Below, piece after piece: positions 45,607-53,790 of a stretch of 64,000 nt of DNA. Source of the stretch: Leptotrichia sp. HSP-536. GTDB lineage: Bacteria; Fusobacteriota; Fusobacteriia; Fusobacteriales; Leptotrichiaceae. The notes under the pieces are model-generated. The model saw nothing but the letters and a program-made list of their open reading frames with translations, did not search any database and had not been told where the DNA came from. A program made the position numbers and the translations under genes. The first letter of the stretch is position 1; the number at the start of each line of letters is the position of its first letter. The DNA lies in assembly GCF_041199985.1 (NCBI RefSeq), contig NZ_CP165647.1, positions 682,001-746,000 on the forward strand. Direction: 5' to 3'.

Positions 45607-45862
45607 AAAATGTAAAGTAATTTAACTCAAAAAAGAAAATCATATCTGGAGAAATAAGTATCAGAGAAAAAATCATAAGAAAAGAAACAAAAATTTTGGA
45701 ATATTAGTTTGCATTATCAAAAAAATATGATAAAATAAATTAACGGGGTAATCTAAATCGCTAGAGTGTGTCTGGAAACTATTAAAATATATTTAATTTT
45801 TTCAGGCACACTCTAAATAAACAAGTAAATAAAATATAAAATATTATCCCATAATTCGATGG
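45607..45862. other. Leader region between cas13a and the downstream array
   Basis: 256 bp, AT-rich and non-coding. It holds an inverted repeat at 45763-45814 and, at its end, the TCCCAT/ATGGGA leader block (45847-45864). The array may be read from a promoter here; ATATGATAAAAT near 45725-45737 is a possible -10, without a clear -35. Confidence 0.5.
45763..45814. repeat. Short inverted repeat related to the 19202-19352 element
   Basis: AGAGTGTGTCTGGAAA (45763-45778) and TTTTCAGGCACACTCT (45799-45814) are inverted with two mismatches. The TGTCTG-AAA core matches the ends of the MITE-like element at 19202. It could be a decayed copy or work as a terminator for cas13a, as TAAATAAAC follows. Confidence 0.5.
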
Positions 45863-46035
45863 GATTTAGAGTACCCCAAAAATAAAGGGGACTAAAACCA
45901 CTTTCCTTTCTCCTCTAATAAAACAAGTCTGGATTTAGAGTACCCCAAAAATAAAGGGGACTAAAACGGGGAATGTAATGAGAAAATATTAATTATTGCG
46001 ATTTAGAGTACCCCAAAAATGAAAAGTGCTGAAAT
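45863..46035 (+). CRISPR. Type VI-A array: three repeats, two spacers, downstream of cas13a
   Basis: Repeats at 45863-45898, 45932-45967 and 46000-46035 (36 nt each). The first two are identical and begin GATTTAGAGTACCCC, ending AAAGGGGACTAAAAC. The last matches for 21 nt, then decays, marking the leader-distal end. Spacers are 33 nt (45899-45931) and 32 nt (45968-45999). The repeat differs from the upstream mini-array at positions 9, 21 and 22. Plus orientation, same as cas13a. The stem CCCC/GGGG needed by Cas13a is intact in the first two copies and broken in the third. Confidence 0.97.
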
Positions 46036-46098
46036 ATATAGGTTTCTAAATTTAATATTGTCTAAATTTGTTAACAAAATAAAAATATTGATTTTAAT

Positions 46099-46121
46099 AA
46101 AGAGCTGTAAAGCTCTTTTTT
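46099..46121 (+). terminator. Terminator closing the cas13a-CRISPR locus
   Basis: AAAGAGCT (46099-46106) pairs perfectly with AGCTCTTT (46111-46118), loop of four, then more T. Confidence 0.85.
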
Positions 46122-46162
46122 GTTTATCTGTTCAACAAAAAATTTTTTAAACAAGTACTTTC

Positions 46163-46186
46163 CACTTATTTAATAAGTGTTACAAT
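46163..46186 (+). promoter_or_regulatory. Operator-like palindrome with a -10 box, resembling the hicA promoter
   Basis: CACTTATT T AATAAGTG (46163-46179) is a perfect 17-nt palindrome abutting TACAAT (46181-46186). GTGTTACAATAG at 46177-46188 parallels GTGTTATAATAG of the hicA promoter. No good -35 box is present. No gene starts close by. Confidence 0.4.
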
Positions 46187-46267
46187 AGTTTTGTAATTTA
46201 GAAGTTGCACAATAAAAACAGATATAGAAATTGATTTTTTAACGTTTTAGATGATTTTGGTATACTT

Positions 46268-46296
46268 TTACAATTTTTTAGAAAAAATGTTATAAT
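46268..46296 (+). promoter_or_regulatory. Possible promoter of the AddB/AddA-like genes
   Basis: TATAAT at 46291-46296 with TTACAA at 46268-46273, 17-bp spacing; the start codon is 36 bp further. Confidence 0.4.
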
Positions 46297-46331
46297 AATA
46301 ATAAATCTTCAATTTAAGGAGAAAGAATATT

Positions 46332-49196
46332 ATGAAAATTACTTATAAAGGGATTGGCTCTGATTTAAAGAATATATTGTTTGAAGAGTTTGAAAAAAAT
46401 GAGAAGACACTTTTTGTATTTGAAAATTCGGCTTCGTTTTTTGAGATAAAAAGGGAATTTTTACAGAATGAGGAAATACAGCAGAAATTGGGAATTTTTC
46501 AGAATTTTAAGATGATGAATAGTTATGATTTTTATGAGAATGTCTTTATTACTGATAAAATTGTGGTAAAAGAGGAAAAGCAGGTTGTACTGTTTTATAA
46601 TTCTTTGGACGAAAAGCTGAAGAAAAGGCTGGAAGTGTCGAGTTATTACGATATTATTGATATTGCCTATAATTATTACAATTTGTTTGCAGAATTGCAG
46701 GAGCATAAGATTGATTTGGAAAATATTGAATTGGAAAATTGGCAGAAAAATTTGTTTGAAACGTTGAAAATGGTGGATGAAAAGGTGAAAGAGACTTGTC
46801 AAATGAAAGGTTTGATTTTGCCGTATATGCTTAGAAATGTGGAAAATATTTCAGATAATTTTTTAGGAAAATATAAAAAGATTTGTTTTGTGAATAAAGT
46901 CAGATTTTCTCCGTTTGAAAAGGAAATTGTGAAAAATTTTGAGGAAAAGGGAATAATTGTGGAAAATATTTTGCAATTGTCAGAAAATGATTTTGATACG
47001 AAAGAATTGAAAATAAATGAAAGTTTTTCGTTGCCAGCGAAAGAGATTTTTGATGCGAAAGATATAAATATAGAAATTCATGAATTTAGCAGTAAATTTG
47101 GAGAATTGCTGGGGCTAGTGAGAAAATTGGAGGAAGTTGAGAAGGAGAGTAAAAAGGCAAGTAAGAAAAATGGAGCTTTGGGAGAAAATTATAGGATTTT
47201 TGATGCACAGGAAAATGCTGAAGAGGCGAAAAATGACTATCATCTTTTAAAACAGAAAAAAATTTCTTCAAATTTGGAAATAACTATGAAAGATACCAAG
47301 ATATACAAAATCTTGAATTTGATTTACAATTTGCTGGACAATATGAAAGAAATTAATAGAAAAGATAAGGAAAAATTATTTTTGTTTCGGGTGAAAGATT
47401 TTTATGATGCATATAAATCTAATGATTTGCTAAATATTTTTGATTTAAAAGACAGCTACTACATCTTTCAGAATTTGGCTTCAAAAGATTATAAATACAT
47501 TTCGAGAGAGGAATTGGAGCGAATTAATCAAGAAGATTTGAAAAAATTGGAAAAAGAGAATCAAAAGGAGAAATTTAAGGACATTTATAAAAAAAGAATG
47601 GCGGCTATCGGTAAAATTATTAATTTTGTTGAAGAACTGGAAAAAGTTTACGAGTATACGACATTGAAGGAATATGGCGATTATTTGGAAAAAATTTATT
47701 TGAATAATGAGGAGAAAGTGAAACAGGACAAGAATGTAAAAGACAAGTATTTTGAGGCTTTGTCGGAAATGGTCGTGCTGGAAGATTTTAGCTTTGACAA
47801 TTTGTGGGATAAATTTTTTAATGAAAATATTTCAGCCAATTTATTAAAATTATTTTTGAAATATTTGGATAAAAAGTCGATTGGATTGAACTTGGAGGAA
47901 ACTACTGAAGAAGATTTGGAAAATAGGTTTTCGATAAATTCGTTTCAAAATATTTCTGAAAATACGAAAGAAAATATAATTATTTTAAATTTGCAGGACT
48001 CATTCCCAAAAATAAAAATGAATAACTTTTTATTCTCGAAAATTCAACGTGCAAAAATGGGACTTCCAACAAGCGATGACAAAAAATTAATTGAAATGTT
48101 TAAAATTTATCAAAATATACTAAGTGCGAAAAATGTGTATTTAGCATATGTTAAGGATTTGGAGAAAAATATTGATTCGGCGAGCGTTATCGAGGAATTG
48201 AAATTAAAGTATGGAATTGAAGTGATAGAAGGTGAAATAAGTGAAGCGGAAGAGCTTTATTTTGTGAAAAAATATTTCTTGAAGGATAGAAAAGAGAAAT
48301 GGGATAAAAAGGAAATTGGGGAGTTTATTCAATCAAAATTGGAGAAAGACCTTGGGAAAATAAATGCTGAAAAACTGAGCTTGGGATATTATTCATTTGA
48401 GAAAATGAGAGATTTTGAGTATGGGTATTATTTGGAAAAATTGATAGGGGAACAGGAAGTTGAAAAGATTGAAGACGAACTAAATGTTAAGATATTTGGA
48501 ACGATAATTCACGCTTTTTACGAAAATGTCGTTATGAAAAATAAGGCAGACTTGGAAAATAAAACTTTTGAAATTGATAGAAACCAGCTGGCAGAAATTT
48601 TGGAAAATGTAATAAATTCATTTGAGTACAAAGTTCCTAAAGAATATTTGGAATTTTACAAAAAAGTTTCCTTTGAAGAAATTTTAAATTCAGCGGAAAA
48701 ATATTTTGAAAAATTAATTAAGAAGCTGGAAACTGAAAAAAATATTCAAATTTATTTTGAAGAGAGAATAAAATTATCTTCGGAGAAAGAGCTGTTTGAG
48801 AATGTGTCTATTAATGGAGTTACAGATTTGCATATAAAAACGAGTGATAAAAATTATTTATTTGATTATAAGTCAGGGAAATTGAGAGATGAAAAAAAGG
48901 GTTATAAAACTGACAAAGTTTATAAAGCAATGGAACAGCTAGATTACTATTCATTAATGCTGGAAAATGACAATATTGAAAAAATTATTGTAGATACTTG
49001 GGAAGGTGCGTTAGTATCAGATGAGAGAACTGAAGATAAAAAATTAACTAAGGAAAATATTGAGGAAGTAATTAGCAGATACAGAAATAGCGAATTTTAT
49101 GATTTGGGCAATTTCAAAGATTCAAAAAATTATTTTTATAAAGAATATGCAAATATTTGTAGAAGGGAGGATGAATTAAGCGATGAAGACGAATAA
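46332..49196 (+). CDS. addB: AddB-like PD-(D/E)XK nuclease subunit
   Basis: 954 residues. The C-terminal 250 residues form a PD-(D/E)XK nuclease like AddB/RecB: HAFYENVVM, then INGVTDLHI, YLFDYKSGKLRDE, KAMEQLDYYSLML. The N-terminal 700 residues are helicase-like and divergent; I see no Walker A loop. The four Fe-S cysteines of Bacillus AddB are not evident, as only one Cys (NICRRE) lies near the C-terminus. With the next gene it should form an AddAB-type enzyme that processes double-strand breaks for recombination and degrades foreign DNA. AAGGAGAAAG precedes the ATG. It overlaps the next gene by 14 bp. Confidence 0.78.
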   Translation: MKITYKGIGSDLKNILFEEFEKNEKTLFVFENSASFFEIKREFLQNEEIQQKLGIFQNFKMMNSYDFYENVFITDKIVVKEEKQVVLFYNSLDEKLKKRLEVSSYYDIIDIAYNYYNLFAELQEHKIDLENIELENWQKNLFETLKMVDEKVKETCQMKGLILPYMLRNVENISDNFLGKYKKICFVNKVRFSPFEKEIVKNFEEKGIIVENILQLSENDFDTKELKINESFSLPAKEIFDAKDINIEIHEFSSKFGELLGLVRKLEEVEKESKKASKKNGALGENYRIFDAQENAEEAKNDYHLLKQKKISSNLEITMKDTKIYKILNLIYNLLDNMKEINRKDKEKLFLFRVKDFYDAYKSNDLLNIFDLKDSYYIFQNLASKDYKYISREELERINQEDLKKLEKENQKEKFKDIYKKRMAAIGKIINFVEELEKVYEYTTLKEYGDYLEKIYLNNEEKVKQDKNVKDKYFEALSEMVVLEDFSFDNLWDKFFNENISANLLKLFLKYLDKKSIGLNLEETTEEDLENRFSINSFQNISENTKENIIILNLQDSFPKIKMNNFLFSKIQRAKMGLPTSDDKKLIEMFKIYQNILSAKNVYLAYVKDLEKNIDSASVIEELKLKYGIEVIEGEISEAEELYFVKKYFLKDRKEKWDKKEIGEFIQSKLEKDLGKINAEKLSLGYYSFEKMRDFEYGYYLEKLIGEQEVEKIEDELNVKIFGTIIHAFYENVVMKNKADLENKTFEIDRNQLAEILENVINSFEYKVPKEYLEFYKKVSFEEILNSAEKYFEKLIKKLETEKNIQIYFEERIKLSSEKELFENVSINGVTDLHIKTSDKNYLFDYKSGKLRDEKKGYKTDKVYKAMEQLDYYSLMLENDNIEKIIVDTWEGALVSDERTEDKKLTKENIEEVISRYRNSEFYDLGNFKDSKNYFYKEYANICRREDELSDEDE

Positions 49197-52100
49197 TATA
49201 ATTTTGAAAGCTAGTGCAGGAACGGGGAAAACGTATAGATTGTCGCTAGAATTTATAGCTAATTTGATAAGAGGTGTTAATTATAAAAATATAGTCGTGA
49301 TGACTTTTACGAAAAAAGCTACAGCTGAAATTAAAGAGAGAATTTATGATTTTTTACATCAAATCGCTTTTGACGAGGGTAACGGAATAGAATTAGAAAA
49401 AAATTTAAAAGAAATCTATAAATTTGATAATTTGAATAAAAAGGAATTGCAGAATATTTATTTTGAAATGATAAAAAATAAAGAGGATATTCGGATTTCC
49501 ACAATCGACGGTTTTACTAACCAAATCTTTAAAAATGCAATAGCACCATATTTTAATGTTTATAATTATGAAACTTTGGATAAGGAAACGGATGAATTTT
49601 ACACTAAAGTTTTGATAAAAATAATTGAAAATAAAGAAAATTTTGAAAATTTCAAATTTATTTTTGATGAGAAAAAAGAGAAAAAAAATATAAAAACATA
49701 TATGAAGATTATTGAAGAAATACTGGAAATGCAGTCGAAGTTTCTTTTGGCACGGGATTTTGAGATGCCAGAGAATAACAGTAAAGTATCGTATAATTTT
49801 TTAAATAGCTTAGATGATATGATAGAAACGTTAAAGGAAGCAGCTAATAAAAAAGGAAGTAAAAGTATTTATAGAAAATCATATGAAAATTTTTTCTTTG
49901 AGTATACAAAAATTTTAGAAAATCAGGAGTTCAGTGAAAATGAAAAATCAAAAGAAAAATTAGAATTAGTTAAGCAAAATAAAGGTTTGTTAATAATGGT
50001 TAAAGAAAAAGAACCATATTGGAAAAATTCTGTTGTAAGCGACACTAAAAAATTTGATATGTCAGCTGAAAAAGAAAGTGTTGAAAAAAGTAAAGACCAG
50101 CTGAAAGAAAGATTATCTAAATATATTTATTTAACAGAAGTCCTGCCGTTAGACAAAAAATTAAAAAATATTGCTCAAACGATATTTAACATTGCCAAAA
50201 AAATAAAAATTTCTTCAAAAAAATTTACTCACAATGATATTTTGGTGTACACGTACGAATTTATTTTCAATAAGGAATTAAAATTTGTAGAAAATGACAA
50301 AGTTACGGAAGAATTTCTTGAATTAATTGGTGGAAAAATAGATACAATAATGATTGATGAGTTTCAAGATACAAGCATTTTGCAGTGGAAAATTTTGAAA
50401 TTAATGTTGAATACTTCAGAAAATATTATTTGTGTTGGTGATGAAAAACAAAGTATTTATAACTGGCGTGGCGGTGAAAAGGAATTATTTGAAAAATTGG
50501 AAACAATGATTGAAGGAAATGTTCAAACTTTGGATAAATCGTATAGAAGTTACAAGCAAATTATCGAAAATGTTAATAAAATATTTAACGGATATGACAT
50601 TGACTGGAATTATACGGATTCTAGCTACAGAGAAGATGAAGAGTATAAAAGAGGATATTTTGGGTATTTCATCCAAGAGGCAAAGAAAGAGAAAGAAAAA
50701 ATTTATACAAAAATTGTTGATATGATAAAAAATGGTCAAATCAAAAATTTAGGTAAAAGTGCAGTTATCTGCCGTAAAAATGCTCATTTAAAAGAAATCG
50801 CAGCAGCATTAAATGAGGCGAAAATTCCGTATACACTTGAAAGTAAAGCAACGATTTTGGAGTATAAGCCGATTGTTTCAATGTACCAGTTAATTAAATT
50901 TTTTGCATTTGATAATTTTAAATATTTACTGGAATTTGTAAGAAGTGACTTGATTGGCGGATTGAATAGCCACGTAAAGTATCTGCTTGAAAATAGAAAT
51001 GAGATTATAAAGTATTTTAATGAAAATTCTAAAATAAAAGGTTTTGAAGAGTTTATTAACATCCAAAAAGATGACGAGATAAAAGGAAAACTTTTAGAAT
51101 ATAAAAAAATTAATACTTTAGAAAGAAATGGTTTAATTTTTGAAGAAATTATCGAGAAAATTAAAGAATTGAGAGCATTGTCGATAAACTTGAATGATAA
51201 ATATCAAAAAGAAAATTTTTCAAGAAAACTTGTTGAGAACTTTGAGATAACGAAATTTTATTCTACAAACAGTGATTTGAAGAATATTTTTATATTTTTT
51301 AACATTTTAAAAAAATACAATAATTTGTATGAATTTGTAACATTTATCGAGGAAGAAAAGGAAAATGTGAAACAGGTTAGCAGCAAGGATGTTAATGCAA
51401 TAAATTTGATGACAATTCACGCTTCAAAAGGATTGGAATTTGATACGGTATTTTATTACAAAAGAGAATCAAATAAAGGAAATTCAAATAAAAATAATTT
51501 TAAAAGTTATTTAGATTTTGATGAAAAATTTAATAATGTGAAAAAATTTGTAATATTGTTTACAGATTATGATAAAAAAATGGTTGAGAATGAATTGAGT
51601 GAAATGAAAGATAAAAATTCTAAAAAAGAGGAAATGGAAGAAATTAACAATGATTATGTTGCATTAACTCGTGCTAAAAAAAATCTGATATTATTATTTG
51701 ATGCTGAAATTTCAAAAGAAAAAGGATATACTGATCCTTTGGCAAAAAGAGTGATTGATGTTTATAAAGATGAAAATAAATATGCAATAGGTGAAATTGT
51801 AGAATCGGAAATTCCTGAAGAAACAACAGATACATCAGATGTAAAAGTGAGCGATAATTTACTTAAAACATATTTTGACGATGACAAATTTGCTGTAAAA
51901 AAATCTTCAAATACATTGGAAAATGAGTTTAAGCGTAAAAAAGGACTTGCAATGCACTATTACTTTGAGCATATCTTAAATGATTTGGAAAATGATAAAA
52001 TAGTTGCAAAATCAGCATTGTACAGCCGATATGGAAATATGCTTGGGAAAAATATTGTTGAAAATTTGATAGAGAGAGTAGATAAATTCATTTCGGAAAA

Positions 52101-52350
52101 TTTGGAGATATATAGTTCGAAATATAAAGTTTATACGGAATTTGAAATTTATGATTCTTGTGGAAAAAAGCGAATTATTGACAGAATCAATATTGATGAA
52201 AAAAATAAGAAAATTCATATTTATGATTATAAGACTGGATTTGAGCCTGAAACGAACGAGAAGTATCAGGAGCAGATTAATGAATATAAAGAAATTTTGA
52301 AAAATAAAATTTATGGATATGAAATAGTTGCTAAATTGTTAGAAGTTTAG
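49183..52350 (+). CDS. addA: AddA-like UvrD-family helicase-nuclease
   Basis: 1055 residues. Superfamily 1 motifs: Walker A ILKASAGTGKTYRLSLEF, motif Ia VVMTFTKKATAEIKERI, ISTIDGF, Walker B MIDEFQDTSILQW, motif III VGDEKQSIYNWRGG, motif V NLMTIHASKGLEFDTVF, motif VI NDYVALTRAKKNLILLF. The C-terminus is a RecB-type nuclease (MHYYFEHIL, KRIIDRINID, IHIYDYKTGFEP). It unwinds and resects DNA ends. A GGGAGG site lies within the end of addB, so the two are translated together. No recC or recD is nearby. Confidence 0.93.
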   Translation: MKTNNIILKASAGTGKTYRLSLEFIANLIRGVNYKNIVVMTFTKKATAEIKERIYDFLHQIAFDEGNGIELEKNLKEIYKFDNLNKKELQNIYFEMIKNKEDIRISTIDGFTNQIFKNAIAPYFNVYNYETLDKETDEFYTKVLIKIIENKENFENFKFIFDEKKEKKNIKTYMKIIEEILEMQSKFLLARDFEMPENNSKVSYNFLNSLDDMIETLKEAANKKGSKSIYRKSYENFFFEYTKILENQEFSENEKSKEKLELVKQNKGLLIMVKEKEPYWKNSVVSDTKKFDMSAEKESVEKSKDQLKERLSKYIYLTEVLPLDKKLKNIAQTIFNIAKKIKISSKKFTHNDILVYTYEFIFNKELKFVENDKVTEEFLELIGGKIDTIMIDEFQDTSILQWKILKLMLNTSENIICVGDEKQSIYNWRGGEKELFEKLETMIEGNVQTLDKSYRSYKQIIENVNKIFNGYDIDWNYTDSSYREDEEYKRGYFGYFIQEAKKEKEKIYTKIVDMIKNGQIKNLGKSAVICRKNAHLKEIAAALNEAKIPYTLESKATILEYKPIVSMYQLIKFFAFDNFKYLLEFVRSDLIGGLNSHVKYLLENRNEIIKYFNENSKIKGFEEFINIQKDDEIKGKLLEYKKINTLERNGLIFEEIIEKIKELRALSINLNDKYQKENFSRKLVENFEITKFYSTNSDLKNIFIFFNILKKYNNLYEFVTFIEEEKENVKQVSSKDVNAINLMTIHASKGLEFDTVFYYKRESNKGNSNKNNFKSYLDFDEKFNNVKKFVILFTDYDKKMVENELSEMKDKNSKKEEMEEINNDYVALTRAKKNLILLFDAEISKEKGYTDPLAKRVIDVYKDENKYAIGEIVESEIPEETTDTSDVKVSDNLLKTYFDDDKFAVKKSSNTLENEFKRKKGLAMHYYFEHILNDLENDKIVAKSALYSRYGNMLGKNIVENLIERVDKFISENLEIYSSKYKVYTEFEIYDSCGKKRIIDRINIDEKNKKIHIYDYKTGFEPETNEKYQEQINEYKEILKNKIYGYEIVAKLLEV

Positions 52351-52441
52351 GGAATTTTTGAAAAAAACGGATTTTTCTATTTTAAAAATAAGATTAATAG
52401 GTTATAATAATATAAAATGATTAAAATTTAGGAGGAAAGAT

Positions 52442-53362
52442 ATGTCAATATTAATTTTTGGACACAAAAATCCAGATACAGATACAATTTGTTCGGCGAT
52501 TGCTTATGCGGAACTGAAAACTAAATTGGGAAAAGATGTTAAGGCTGTAAGACTTGGGGAAATTAATGAGGAAACTAAATATGCCTTGAACTATTTTAAA
52601 GCTGAAAAACCTGAATTGGTGGAAAATGTGGCTGGAAAAGAGATTATTCTAGTAGATCATAATGAAAGAACTCAAACTGCTGAAGGATTTGAAGAAGCAA
52701 AAATTTTGGAACTGATTGATCATCACAGAATTTCAAACTTTAATGTAGACGAGCCTTTGTATGCAAGAGTAGAGCCTGTTGGATGTACTGCGACAATTAT
52801 TTTGAAATTATTTAAGGAAAATAATCTTGTACCAAGCAAAGAAACTGCTGGACTTATGTTAAGTGCGATTATTTCGGATACATTATTGTTCAAATCTCCA
52901 ACTTGTACAGAATGTGATGTGAAGGCTGGGAAGGAACTGGCTGAAATTGCTGGAGTAAATGCAGATGAATACGGACTTGAAATGTTAAAGGCTGGAACTG
53001 CTCTTGGAGATAAATCTGAAGCAGAACTGTTAAATATGGATATGAAAATCTTTGAAATTGACGGTGCAAAAATCGGCGTAGCACAGGTTAATACTGTAAA
53101 TGAAGCAGAAGTTTTGGAAAGAAAAGAAAAATTGCTTGCTGAAATTGATAATATTATTGCAAAAGATGGGCTAAAATTCTTTATGCTTGCAATTACAAAT
53201 ATTTTGACAAATGATTCTACGGCTCTTGTTTCAGGTAATGGAAATGATGTTATTGAAAAAGCGTTTGGAGAAAAAGTTGACAGTAATTTGGTGACTTTAA
53301 AAGGTGTAGTTTCAAGAAAGAAACAAATTATTCCGCCATTGACAAAAGCAATTCAAGGATAA
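52442..53362 (+). CDS. ppaC: Manganese-dependent inorganic pyrophosphatase
   Basis: 306 residues, family II PPase of the DHH superfamily. Metal ligands are in FGHKNPDTDTICSA, ILVDHNE and ELIDHHRISNF, followed by EPVGCTATII and ISDTLLFKSPTC. The C-terminal DHHA2 domain ends with VVSRKKQIIPPL. It hydrolyses pyrophosphate in the cytoplasm. AGGAGG precedes the ATG. Confidence 0.97.
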   Translation: MSILIFGHKNPDTDTICSAIAYAELKTKLGKDVKAVRLGEINEETKYALNYFKAEKPELVENVAGKEIILVDHNERTQTAEGFEEAKILELIDHHRISNFNVDEPLYARVEPVGCTATIILKLFKENNLVPSKETAGLMLSAIISDTLLFKSPTCTECDVKAGKELAEIAGVNADEYGLEMLKAGTALGDKSEAELLNMDMKIFEIDGAKIGVAQVNTVNEAEVLERKEKLLAEIDNIIAKDGLKFFMLAITNILTNDSTALVSGNGNDVIEKAFGEKVDSNLVTLKGVVSRKKQIIPPLTKAIQG

Positions 53363-53395
53363 ATTTACAAAAATAAAAAGTAAGGAACTTAAAGA

Positions 53396-53752
53396 ATGGC
53401 AATAGTAAAGTTAAAAAGAAGAGAAGAATTAAAAATATTATTTGCAATAAAATTGCCTGAAGTTATTTCTGAACTTTACAAGGCGATAAGAAGTAAAAGA
53501 ATTGCAGATGAAATAGTAAGGAATTCTCTTAAAATAAAGAAAAATAGAGTGATTAATACTTTAGAACTAGTGGACGGCTTTGGAAATCAATTTTCTGTGC
53601 TTGTTATTTATGATAATATTTTGGAAGAAAAGGAGCTTTTAAAATATAATCTGGAAATTGAGGAAATTAATTTTAGAATTTTAGAATTTGATTTTAATGG
53701 TAAAATGGAAATTGAGGAAATGATAGGGCATATAAAAACAATATATAATTAA
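53396..53752 (+). CDS. Hypothetical protein
   Basis: 118 residues, no signal or membrane segment and no family I recognise. The composition is alternating: basic helices at the start (KLKRREELKILF, YKAIRSKRIADEIV), then beta-like stretches (NTLELVDGFGNQFSVLVIYDN), then an acidic end. It follows ppaC by 33 bp and precedes a cyclophilin gene, so it is likely in the same transcript. AAGGAA precedes the ATG. Confidence 0.65.
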   Translation: MAIVKLKRREELKILFAIKLPEVISELYKAIRSKRIADEIVRNSLKIKKNRVINTLELVDGFGNQFSVLVIYDNILEEKELLKYNLEIEEINFRILEFDFNGKMEIEEMIGHIKTIYN

Positions 53753-53790
53753 AGCCACTGTTTTTAAAATAAAAAATGTTAGGAAAGATC

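Noticed and set aside
46311..46330. The predicted target of the first downstream spacer shares AGGAGAAAG with the addB leader
   Set aside because: The shared 9 bases are just a Shine-Dalgarno motif with no matching flanks; not evidence of self-targeting.
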